Shown: piece by piece, positions 16,722 to 24,640 of the stretch | Numbering within the stretch: position 1 is the stretch's first letter | How the letters are laid out: every line of letters starts with the position of its first letter | From: MED-G16 sp964467915 | GTDB lineage: Bacteria; Bacteroidota; Bacteroidia; Cytophagales; MED-G16 | Assembly (NCBI GenBank): GCA_964467915.1 | Contig: CAYXSW010000019.1 | Span: 1 to 30,967, forward strand | Length of the DNA stretch: 30,967 bases | Reading direction: 5' to 3' | Made by a program: the position numbers and the translations under genes | The notes under the pieces: generated by a model | Databases searched by the model: none | What the model was told of the DNA's origin: nothing | Seen by the model: only the letters and a program-made list of their open reading frames with translations

Positions 16722-19700
16722 CTAATCTCTTTTAATAAAAACAAATCCTTTAAGTGGTTTAGTGTTATTACCTAAATCGAAAATATAATAGTATGTACCC
16801 TCTGGAAGTCTCCCATCACCAAAATAAATCTGAGTCTGGTTGGTTCCATCCCAGTCATTTTTATAATTTCTCGATTCAAAAATCTTTGTGTTCCAAACAT
16901 TATAAATTCTAATCTTATGATTAGGGTATTGCTCCAAACCCCTTATTACCCACGTGTCATTAATACGGTCATTGTTAGGTGAAAATCCATTTGGAATATG
17001 CAAGTCCTTATGATAAACCTCTACTTCAAAAGGTGAAGTTAATATATCATCCTCACATAGATAAGAAGGGGATGATATAATAAGCCTATAGCTCAAGAAA
17101 ATGTTATCTAACTGGTTTTGATCAAAATTCACACCTGAAATCTGTAACTGATTAGTGTTTGATCCTGAGTAAGATGTCAATCCAACTACAGTGTCAGATA
17201 CATTTTCCCAGAACAGACTGTACTCATCTTGTACCTGCCACTGGTAAACAAATCGATTAGTTAAGTTAACATCTACAAATAGACTGAACGTATCACCTTC
17301 TCTGATAAGAGAATACTGCTCAGGAGAACTTAAAATTTCAATAGTAAAACCCTCCTCAAGGAAATCATAAGTTCCATTTGCATCATTATCTACAGGTAAT
17401 TCATATCCTGAATCAGAATCTACTCTACCTAAAGAGTCAACCACAACAGGACTATCTCCGAGCATTCCGTCATTATCTTTATCTTGGAATCCAGCTTCCC
17501 TTACGTCAAAGCAATCGTCATCATCAGAGTCAAAGTCTCTGTTATTATTCTTTCCGTCGGAGTCAACATCATTGCACACGTATGCATATATCTTGTTGTC
17601 AGAGACAAAAGATGATGGACCATCATGATTGGTGTTTTTCACTTCTAAGTTGAACCCATCTTTACATGAAAAACTAAAGCTTTTATCTAAAACCCAGCCA
17701 TCAACTGTATTGTCCATGTAAGGTATCACATCTACCATCTGACCAGAAATAGTTTCAGAATATAGTTTAATAGATCCATCCCTTATTACTAGCTCTATTT
17801 TTGTGTTATTATCCCAAGGAATCCACTTATTACCAAAGATTCCTCCATTAAACTCTCTGGTGAGGTAAGGGTCAGCTTTTCCTTCACCTACATCCCAATG
17901 GTACTGGTTAAATGAAAGGATTGTCTTACCGTCAACTCTTACTTGTATTCCGTCATCAAAGTTAATGTCTGATACGTAGTAGCAGCTCTCGTATTTGTCT
18001 CCAGGAGACACGAACATGGACACGTTAATGTTATTACCAAATATATCTCCAGGTCCTCCAGAACCAGTATTTCCAGTGTACTGAGCTACAATTGGGTACC
18101 CGGATGTGATGAGAGTATCAACATCGCCACTTATGAGTATACTTGATGTGTTTTCACATTCTAAAGAGTCATAAATACCGTCGTTATCGTCATCTAGATC
18201 AGAAAAATCACCAACAAAGTCCACGTCAAAGTCTTTAGCAATTTTAATTCTAAAAGGATCTGAGATAACCTCTCCTCCACAGATGTAAGAAGGAGTTGAG
18301 ACAATAACTCTAAATATTCTATGGTCATAGCTTATGTCTGCGTTCATAATCTCAAGGACATTAGACGTGTTAGAAAGCCCTTCCCAGGTCATCCCCCCGT
18401 TATCACTCACTTGCCACATGAATAGTACCTTTGTGTCAGAGTCTTTAACCTCAACTGTCACACTAACTGATGAGTCACTCCTCTCGACAACGTACACGTC
18501 TGACGGCTCAACAATAATATTTACTGGAGACCCGAAAACAAGATAGTCCGGAACGAAGTTGCTGTCTCTGTCTACAGGGTCAGTGTATCCATTTCCATCT
18601 CCCCCACTTATCACTCTACCATTATCATCAACAAGTACTGGACTACCTCCTAACATCCCATCTCCATCTGAATCTGAAAATCCAGCCTCTATCACATCAT
18701 CACATCCGTCGTTATCAGAGTCGTTATCAAAAGAGTTAATTATCCCGTCTCCATCAGAGTCACCATTACCTTCCACATAATCATATATTCCGTCATTATC
18801 ATCATCGACATCATCAGAATCTGGTATCCCATCTACATCATTGTCAGGTAAGACTGTAAGTTCTAGAGATTCACTAGTTATATCATCCCCACATCTAAAT
18901 GATGGTGTAGATAGTATCACCCTGTAGAGATTTTTAGATAAGGTAAGAGGGGCACCTAAAATCTTTAATGTGTCATCATTAACGCCAGAGTACGGGATGG
19001 TATCTTCTATAAATTTCCATGTTGACCCACCATCATCAGAGTACTGCCATGAGTAAGAAGCCTGACTTATTGATGAGGTTGAGACTGCAAAGTACGTGTC
19101 ACTTTGCTCTGTAATAATCTGAGAATCTGAGATAGAATCTAAGGTTATTTCACCACCAAAATCAAGGAAATCATACGTCCCAGAATTGTCATTATCTTCA
19201 GGGGCTTTGTAGCTACAAAATCCGTAATTTCCTGAGATTATAATATCGTCAATTACTCCGTAAATATATCCTCCCAAGTCCTGAGAACCACCTATGTGAA
19301 GATCCGAGTTATTAATACCAATAGCAGTAGAGTCTACAAGAGAACGTACGGTGTCACCATTAACAAAGTGTGTGTACACGTCACCATCTCTCTGTATCAC
19401 GAGGTGATACCAATCAAATAAATTAAGTAGGGTCCCTTCTGAAGAAATATTTGCAGTGGTGTCTCCTACATCAAAAATAAGCTCAGATGTATCATTTTCG
19501 TAGACATAATTATAACTCCAGTAATACTCAGGAGAATGTTTTTGCATAAATGTTTTAGTCTCTCCGTAGTTAATAAATTTGTATGGTTTTACCCAGAGTG
19601 ATATTGAGAATCTCTCATAAATACCGAGGTTAAGTAGGGAGTCATGACTTACTGATATAAAGTCGTCTACCCCATCAAATAAATAAGCTGAATTAGGGAT

Positions 19701-22700
19701 ACCAAACCTATCAGTGTCAAGAGAAGAGCCGTTCACAATACCATGGAAACTATTTCCTGAGGTATCTTCTGAGTTACCACTAAAGTCGTATTTAGCTATA
19801 TATCTATCAACAACTAGTCCCAGCCCATCAACCTTTACCGGGGAGCTTCCTAGTAAGCCGTCATTGTCAGGGTCAACACAGCCTGATTCTAAAACGTCAA
19901 AGCACCCGTCACCGTCTGAGTCGAGATCAAAAGAATTTATAATTCCGTCACCATCAGCATCTCCATCACCTTCGTAAATGTCAAGGATACCATCATTATC
20001 GTCGTCAAGATCGTCTTCATCGGCAACACCATCCTTGTCGTTATCAGGCAGTACCGTTAAGGCCACACTAGAGAATACATCTTCATCACACACGAATGCT
20101 GGAGTAGAAATTTTTACCTTGAACTGGTACTCATTAAATTCAAGTGGTGCATTGGTAAGAGTAAGAACTGATGAACTTGTCCCTGTGTAAATAGCATTAT
20201 CATCTATATCTTCCCATGTAACTCCCTCGTCTACTGATACCATCCACTGAAATATCACAGTGCCATCCGCAGTATATTTTATCTCGTACCTGGCATCTCT
20301 TGTCTCAATAATAGAAACACTTGCAGGGTCAGAGGTAATAGTCACAAGAGAACCCATCTCAAGGAAGTCATACAACGTATTAGAGTCTCTGTCAAGAGGG
20401 GTAACATACCCATCCAACCTAGGAATAACTGTACCTAAAGAGTCCACATCAACTGGAGATGTGCCAAGAATACCGTCTCCATCTCCATCAGTAAAGCCAG
20501 CCTCAGTGACATCTAGACATCCATCTCCGTCAGAATCAAGGTCAAAAGCATTAGGTATACCGTCAGAATCTACGTCTCCATCTCCCTCGTCAGTGTCAAA
20601 TATACCATCATTGTCATCATCTAAATCGTCGATATCAGGAACTTTATCCTTGTCATTATCTGGAAGAACTTTCAGCACAGCACTATTACAATAAACAGGC
20701 TCTGAGCAGATAAGTTGGTTTGATACCGCTACCCTGTACTGATTCATATCCATCTCAATCACAACACTATCTATCTTTAAAGTGTCAGAATTTATACCTG
20801 AGTATACATTTGTATCTGCTAAATTAATCCATCCCTCTCCAAGGTTAAGTTGCCACTGGTATGTTAAAGGACCATCATAGTCGATTTCAACAAAAAATAA
20901 TGTAGGTGTCTGAACCGCAATTCGTACATCTTCAGGATCTAAAGAAACTGTAGGGCTCACCGCCACTTCCATGTAATCTTTAGTTCCGTTTAAATCTAAG
21001 TCTAAGGGGTCAGTGTAGCCGTCTTCTACAGGTTCTCCACTTCCAGATGCTGAGCAGGTTCCAGTTATTATAACGCTCTGGTTATTTATCGATCCGCCTG
21101 TCGCAGCAGTAAAGCCATAGTAGACATTAGGATTACCACCAAATACTTCATTGACAATATCTTTAGTGTACTCAATAATAATATTTCCATCCCAGCTCAC
21201 AGTAAGCGTATTAGTAGACTTTACCCAGCTAAAAATAGCTTCATGATAGATTCCATCCTCAATTTCTCCTAAGTCTACAGCTAATTCGTCACCTGAAACT
21301 ACCCCGTTGGTGTGAACCGCAGCATGATCACTTGAGAAAGGGTCATCATTCTCTTGGTTAAACCACGTGTCAAACTCTACGGCGACAGAAGGGTTTATTC
21401 CTTCATATCCTATCCCACCTCCACTTGAGCCTTGATCTGAAGATAAAGGCTGCAACACGAAAGCAATACCATCTGCTCCGGAATCAGTAATATCTCCAAG
21501 ATTTAATTTTGATTTGACCTCGAAATCTTTTGAGAGGTCTACTGTCTCCAGGGACCACACGGCCCCAGATTGATCACCTAACTCTTCAGTAAGAAGGTAA
21601 GAACTATCTGCTTCAATAAACTGTGCTGATCCTACAATATTGTAGTCAGTGACATTTAATGGAGAACATTCCTGTACCCCATCACAAGCTATAACTACAC
21701 CAAGAGAGTCAACAACAACAGGAGAAACACATAATATTCCGTCATCATCAGCGTCACTAAAACCAGCCTCAATCACATCAAAACAACCATCTCCGTCAGT
21801 GTCAAGGTCAAAACTATTTATGAGTCCGTCCCCGTCAATGTCAGTAGTATCCTCCTCAGAATCTAAAATTCCATCATTATCGTCATCTAAGTCTTTTCCG
21901 TCAGGTACGCAGTCTCCGTCGTTGTCTGGAAGCATTTTTATTGCAGCAGCGTTTGTGGTATCTCCAACACCACACACAAAACCTTTTGTCTCCACAATCG
22001 CCCTGTACATATTTCCGAAAAAAGAGCTGTCAAAGTCAATTAATTCAAGTTTTTTATCAATAATTCCCTCATAATTTTCTACGTCAAATATCCTCTTCCA
22101 GGTCGTACCTGAGTCATAACTTACCTGCCAGCGGTACGAGACGTTGACACCGTCTCCCTCTGCCTCAAAGTATAAGTCAATATTTTCTGTGTCTGGACAA
22201 GGTTGTAATATTATATCTTCAGGGTGTTTGACTATAGTCATTTGGAATCCATTCTCTCTGAAATCAGGTGCTCCACTTCCATCTAAGTCAGCAGGTAGTG
22301 TGTACCCGTCTACTACATCTGTGCCGTCATCATTTTTAATAACCATACCTTTGACATCAACATATACTCCTATTGTTGTTCCATATCCTAAAATTCCGTT
22401 ATTGTCTTGGTCTGTGTACCCTGCTTCTTGTGTATCAAAACACCCGTCATTATCAGAATCCAGATCATACCTATTAAGTAAACCGTCTCCGTCAGTGTCT
22501 TCATCTCCCTCCCAGGCATCTAATATTCCGTCATTATCGTCGTCAAGATCATCTGCATCTGTCACACCATCCTCATCAAAATCTGAATAAGAATAAAAAT
22601 ATCCTGCAAGACCTTGCACTGAGTTATATCCGTAGTACTGACCATAGACAGGACCGTCAGATTCTATGGTAAGTCTTTTGTCGGGACCAAGGGGAAGTAT

Positions 22701-24575
22701 TGTTGCAAGATCTGCGTTATCGAAAAGGTACCATGACAGATCATCCCTACCCTCTATGGTCTCTGTGAAGGGGGCATATGAGCTGGCTTGAGTTCCATTT
22801 AATTTCAAGTCTGCACCTGTTGAGGATAGTATCCTTAGTTCCATCTCAAATTTTGTGCTAGCAACATCTTCAATGTTATATATTCCGTCAATCTTATTTG
22901 ATGCCAAAGGATTAATTCCACTAACAAGCATCATGGCCTGTTTTGCAGCATTTCCATCCTGTCCAGCCATATTCTGGTACCCGTAAACCCTCTTGTTTGA
23001 GAGGGCGTAAATCTGGTCGTCAGAAGTTACATTATCACCTCCAAAGTACAACAGCTTGTACTCACCGGCATCTATTGTGTGATCTGCAGGAGTTGAAGCA
23101 GTATCTGCAGCACTAGTGTGGAGCCATATCTTGGTATTGTCTTCGTGAGCGACAACGATCGCGTACTCGTTCGTATTACTCTGCTCACCATTGATATTAA
23201 TCTCCCCTCCAGCCCTAAGGAAAACGTACTCATTTGACACATTTTCAATCGGTTTTATCTGGTCAAAACCTATGTCCCTTCCATTCCCCTGCCAAGAGTT
23301 ACTTCCTCCCCAGAATCCTACGTTAACAACAATATTTTTATCAGACTCAAGAAGAGCACCTACTAAAGCATCATAATTTTCGATTGGTGAACCAGGAATG
23401 TTATCAAGGGCAAATGCGTGTGTCTGGTACTGGTTTAGGAAGAATGTATAGTCTCCATTGCTATCTAAAACGTAGTCTTGACTGTTACCAAGGACATTTT
23501 TCCAATCTGATTCCACCCCGCCAAGTCCTGACAATTTGACTTCAGTCACACCTTCTTCTAGTGATAAAACAGTGAAAAACAATCTCCTGTGTATCGACTG
23601 AATATTTGATATCCCATGGCCTAACCTGAAAGTTTTACCTGAAGCCGACTCTCCCTTAAGAAATGACGAGTTTGCCTGCTGACGGTCATAGAAATTAAGT
23701 GATGACCCGTCGTCCCATCTCCAACCTCCCGAAGGCTCAGAATATAATGGATCAGAGGGATCTTGGAATAGACCTATCCAAGGACCATATTCCTGATCTT
23801 CAAAAGGAAGTTCTTCAAACCATTCGACGATTTGATCTTGTTCCTCTTGAGTATTTATACTTACTAAGTACCCGCCTAGTCCTATTGCTATATCTCTTGA
23901 CTCTGTCCAAGTAAATTCATTAAATTCACTTTCTATATTTGACATAAAGTAGCTGTGACCATCAAAAAAACCAAGAAATATGTAGTCATTATCTAAAGTA
24001 TCTAAGTTATAATCGAACTCAACTATAAAAGGAAGTTTATTATTATTAGATAGATCATTCCATAGTCCATTCCACCAGATATGTGCATAATTTTCCTCAC
24101 CATTGGCATTAGAACAGCAGTCATTAGGTTCATCATAATCTCCTTTAGTATTCCAACTTGTATACTGTGTAAGCACATTAGGATCAAAATTTCCTGCCTG
24201 AAACCTTGTCTCTACAAAGATTGGGATAGGTTTTGAGAGGCCGATATCACTAAAACCTTCTACCATCATACCCTTATCAGAGAGGTTGCTTCCTAGGTCT
24301 TCAGTTAAAATTATAAGTGGAGTCTTCTCATCGTTCCCAACCCTATAGGATATGGACCTGCCCTTAATTAGAGTCAACACATCGTGTTCTGTAGACCCAA
24401 ACTTCGAAATTTTAATATAGATATCATCGTCGTCATGAGGAGAAGTGATGTATATATACTGTTCTTTAGCGAATAGAGTATTCTTCTGGTTCGAGTGCAC
24501 GGGACCAACATAATGCACTATAGACTGGGATTTCATTTGAAGACAAAGAAAAAGTAGAGGTATAAGTAGTCTCAT
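16722..24575 (-). CDS. Giant mosaic T9SS adhesin with lectin-like inserts (2617 residues)
   Basis: After a signal peptide (MRLLIPLLFLCLQMKSQ), residues 20-660 resemble the IgGFc-binding-protein-like domain of Bacteroidota surface proteins (LVGALLESDKNIVVNVG, GRDIGFDQIKP). This region is interrupted at 127-301 by a C-type-lectin-like segment. Residues 664-2521 hold six repeats of a calcium-binding TSP3 block (LDDDNDGI-type, D-x-D-x-D-G motifs) plus an Ig-like domain (x-W-Q-V-S-x-D-G-G-x-T-W, then Y-R-V-x-x-S-T-P-S-x-x-C). Three blocks carry inserts: an L-type lectin (973-1175), a LamG domain (1591-1786) and an unassigned, possibly PA14-like domain (2139-2335). Residues 2524-2617 are the type B T9SS sorting domain (HIPNGFSPNNDRINDTW). 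It should be exported across the outer membrane and displayed at the surface, stiffened by calcium and probably binding glycans. It sits between an OmpA-family gene and the cadherin-repeat gene. Confidence 0.88.
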   Translation of the reverse strand: MRLLIPLLFLCLQMKSQSIVHYVGPVHSNQKNTLFAKEQYIYITSPHDDDDIYIKISKFGSTEHDVLTLIKGRSISYRVGNDEKTPLIILTEDLGSNLSDKGMMVEGFSDIGLSKPIPIFVETRFQAGNFDPNVLTQYTSWNTKGDYDEPNDCCSNANGEENYAHIWWNGLWNDLSNNNKLPFIVEFDYNLDTLDNDYIFLGFFDGHSYFMSNIESEFNEFTWTESRDIAIGLGGYLVSINTQEEQDQIVEWFEELPFEDQEYGPWIGLFQDPSDPLYSEPSGGWRWDDGSSLNFYDRQQANSSFLKGESASGKTFRLGHGISNIQSIHRRLFFTVLSLEEGVTEVKLSGLGGVESDWKNVLGNSQDYVLDSNGDYTFFLNQYQTHAFALDNIPGSPIENYDALVGALLESDKNIVVNVGFWGGSNSWQGNGRDIGFDQIKPIENVSNEYVFLRAGGEININGEQSNTNEYAIVVAHEDNTKIWLHTSAADTASTPADHTIDAGEYKLLYFGGDNVTSDDQIYALSNKRVYGYQNMAGQDGNAAKQAMMLVSGINPLASNKIDGIYNIEDVASTKFEMELRILSSTGADLKLNGTQASSYAPFTETIEGRDDLSWYLFDNADLATILPLGPDKRLTIESDGPVYGQYYGYNSVQGLAGYFYSYSDFDEDGVTDADDLDDDNDGILDAWEGDEDTDGDGLLNRYDLDSDNDGCFDTQEAGYTDQDNNGILGYGTTIGVYVDVKGMVIKNDDGTDVVDGYTLPADLDGSGAPDFRENGFQMTIVKHPEDIILQPCPDTENIDLYFEAEGDGVNVSYRWQVSYDSGTTWKRIFDVENYEGIIDKKLELIDFDSSFFGNMYRAIVETKGFVCGVGDTTNAAAIKMLPDNDGDCVPDGKDLDDDNDGILDSEEDTTDIDGDGLINSFDLDTDGDGCFDVIEAGFSDADDDGILCVSPVVVDSLGVVIACDGVQECSPLNVTDYNIVGSAQFIEADSSYLLTEELGDQSGAVWSLETVDLSKDFEVKSKLNLGDITDSGADGIAFVLQPLSSDQGSSGGGIGYEGINPSVAVEFDTWFNQENDDPFSSDHAAVHTNGVVSGDELAVDLGEIEDGIYHEAIFSWVKSTNTLTVSWDGNIIIEYTKDIVNEVFGGNPNVYYGFTAATGGSINNQSVIITGTCSASGSGEPVEDGYTDPLDLDLNGTKDYMEVAVSPTVSLDPEDVRIAVQTPTLFFVEIDYDGPLTYQWQLNLGEGWINLADTNVYSGINSDTLKIDSVVIEMDMNQYRVAVSNQLICSEPVYCNSAVLKVLPDNDKDKVPDIDDLDDDNDGIFDTDEGDGDVDSDGIPNAFDLDSDGDGCLDVTEAGFTDGDGDGILGTSPVDVDSLGTVIPRLDGYVTPLDRDSNTLYDFLEMGSLVTITSDPASVSIIETRDARYEIKYTADGTVIFQWMVSVDEGVTWEDIDDNAIYTGTSSSVLTLTNAPLEFNEYQFKVKISTPAFVCDEDVFSSVALTVLPDNDKDGVADEDDLDDDNDGILDIYEGDGDADGDGIINSFDLDSDGDGCFDVLESGCVDPDNDGLLGSSPVKVDGLGLVVDRYIAKYDFSGNSEDTSGNSFHGIVNGSSLDTDRFGIPNSAYLFDGVDDFISVSHDSLLNLGIYERFSISLWVKPYKFINYGETKTFMQKHSPEYYWSYNYVYENDTSELIFDVGDTTANISSEGTLLNLFDWYHLVIQRDGDVYTHFVNGDTVRSLVDSTAIGINNSDLHIGGSQDLGGYIYGVIDDIIISGNYGFCSYKAPEDNDNSGTYDFLDFGGEITLDSISDSQIITEQSDTYFAVSTSSISQASYSWQYSDDGGSTWKFIEDTIPYSGVNDDTLKILGAPLTLSKNLYRVILSTPSFRCGDDITSESLELTVLPDNDVDGIPDSDDVDDDNDGIYDYVEGNGDSDGDGIINSFDNDSDNDGCDDVIEAGFSDSDGDGMLGGSPVLVDDNGRVISGGDGNGYTDPVDRDSNFVPDYLVFGSPVNIIVEPSDVYVVERSDSSVSVTVEVKDSDTKVLFMWQVSDNGGMTWEGLSNTSNVLEIMNADISYDHRIFRVIVSTPSYICGGEVISDPFRIKIAKDFDVDFVGDFSDLDDDNDGIYDSLECENTSSILISGDVDTLITSGYPIVAQYTGNTGSGGPGDIFGNNINVSMFVSPGDKYESCYYVSDINFDDGIQVRVDGKTILSFNQYHWDVGEGKADPYLTREFNGGIFGNKWIPWDNNTKIELVIRDGSIKLYSETISGQMVDVIPYMDNTVDGWVLDKSFSFSCKDGFNLEVKNTNHDGPSSFVSDNKIYAYVCNDVDSDGKNNNRDFDSDDDDCFDVREAGFQDKDNDGMLGDSPVVVDSLGRVDSDSGYELPVDNDANGTYDFLEEGFTIEILSSPEQYSLIREGDTFSLFVDVNLTNRFVYQWQVQDEYSLFWENVSDTVVGLTSYSGSNTNQLQISGVNFDQNQLDNIFLSYRLIISSPSYLCEDDILTSPFEVEVYHKDLHIPNGFSPNNDRINDTWVIRGLEQYPNHKIRIYNVWNTKIFESRNYKNDWDGTNQTQIYFGDGRLPEGTYYYIFDLGNNTKPLKGFVFIKRD
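17571..18161 (-). other. Unassigned inserted domain (possibly PA14/GLEYA-like) in module 6
   Basis: Residues 2139-2335 interrupt the sixth TSP3 block, between DDDNDGIYDSLE and NDVDSDGKNNNRDFDSDDDD. The insert is bounded by Cys2140 and Cys2334 and has two more cysteines (2198, 2304). The stretch INFDDGIQVRVDGKTILSF resembles the DDG-x-x-x-x-x-DGK-x-x core of PA14-type carbohydrate-binding domains, but the rest does not clearly fit. The domain name is a guess from this motif; that it is an insert in the TSP3 block is clear. Confidence 0.55.
19218..19805 (-). other. LamG/concanavalin-like domain inserted in module 4
   Basis: Residues 1591-1786 fit a laminin-G type jelly-roll (LamG_3): KYDFSGNSEDTSGNSFHG, AYLFDGVDDFISV, ERFSISLWVKP, WYHLVIQRDGDVYTHFVNG, LHIGGS and GVIDDIIIS occur in the family's order. 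It lies exactly between VDGLGLVVDR and the EDNDNSGTYDF end of the TSP3 block. Family members bind glycans or proteins; a ligand cannot be named. Confidence 0.82.
21051..21659 (-). other. L-type (legume-like) lectin domain inserted in module 2
   Basis: Residues 973-1175 match bacterial L-type lectins: LSKDFEVKSKLNLGD, GADGIAFVLQ, the metal-site region SVAVEFDTWFNQENDDP with SSDHAAVHTNG, then TLTVSWDGNIIIEYT and VYYGFTAATGG. The Asp/Asn residues around EFDTWFN are the usual calcium/sugar-site positions. It is inserted between VDSLGVV and DGYTDPLDLDLNGTKDY of the TSP3 block, the same seam used by the LamG insert. Confidence 0.82.
23673..24197 (-). other. C-type-lectin-like segment with halves in reversed order
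   Basis: Residues 127-301 contain both halves of a C-type lectin-like domain. The half that is normally C-terminal comes first: TSWNTKGDYDEPND, GEENYAHIWWNGLWNDL, LPFIVEFD (139-188). The normally N-terminal half follows after a linker of about ten residues: FFDGHSYFMS, FTWTESRDIA, LGGYLVSINTQEEQDQIVEW, PWIGLFQDPSDP, GGWRWDDGSSLNFY (203-296). The segment interrupts the IgGFc-binding-like region, which resumes at FLKGESASGKTFRLG. RFQAG before it and RQQAN after it are similar short boundaries. Confidence 0.72.
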
Positions 24576-24576
24576 C

Positions 24577-24610
24577 AGTATATAAATATACTAATGATGT
24601 TTTAAAACAT
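24577..24610. promoter_or_regulatory. Two inverted repeats upstream of the 2617-residue adhesin gene
   Basis: In the 65-base gap between the OmpA-family gene and ATG 24575 lie two inverted repeats. One is AGTATAT, spacer AA, ATATACT (24577-24592), directly before the start codon. The other is a perfect 14-base palindrome, ATGTTTTAAAACAT (24597-24610). They could be an operator or could affect initiation. No run of U follows, so they do not look like a terminator. In AT-rich DNA some palindromes occur by chance. Confidence 0.35.
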
Positions 24611-24640
24611 GATAAATGCGTGCCTATAATTAATGATTAT

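Larger units (their letters stand above)
17013..22586 (-). repeat. Six TSP3 plus Ig-like modules within the 2617-residue adhesin
   Basis: Residues 664-2521 contain six copies of one module. Each begins with PDNDxDGxPDxxDLDDDND or a variant (residues 664, 883, 1305, 1510, 1910, 2113), continues through DGDGIINSFDLDSDGDGC, EAGF and VDSLG, then GY-x-x-P-x-D-x-D-x-N-G-x-x-D-F, and ends in an Ig-like domain of about 100 residues. Modules 1, 3 and 5 are uninterrupted at about 205-220 residues. Modules 2 and 4 are lengthened by an insert at the VDxLG / GYxxP seam, and module 6 by one in its early TSP3 part. The copies are clearly diverged, so the array is not recent. Confidence 0.9.

Noticed and set aside
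13886..24575. Type I secretion (RTX) proteins, suggested by large size and calcium motifs
   Set aside because: No GGxGxDxxx nonapeptide arrays are seen; signal peptides and type B T9SS C-terminal domains are present instead.
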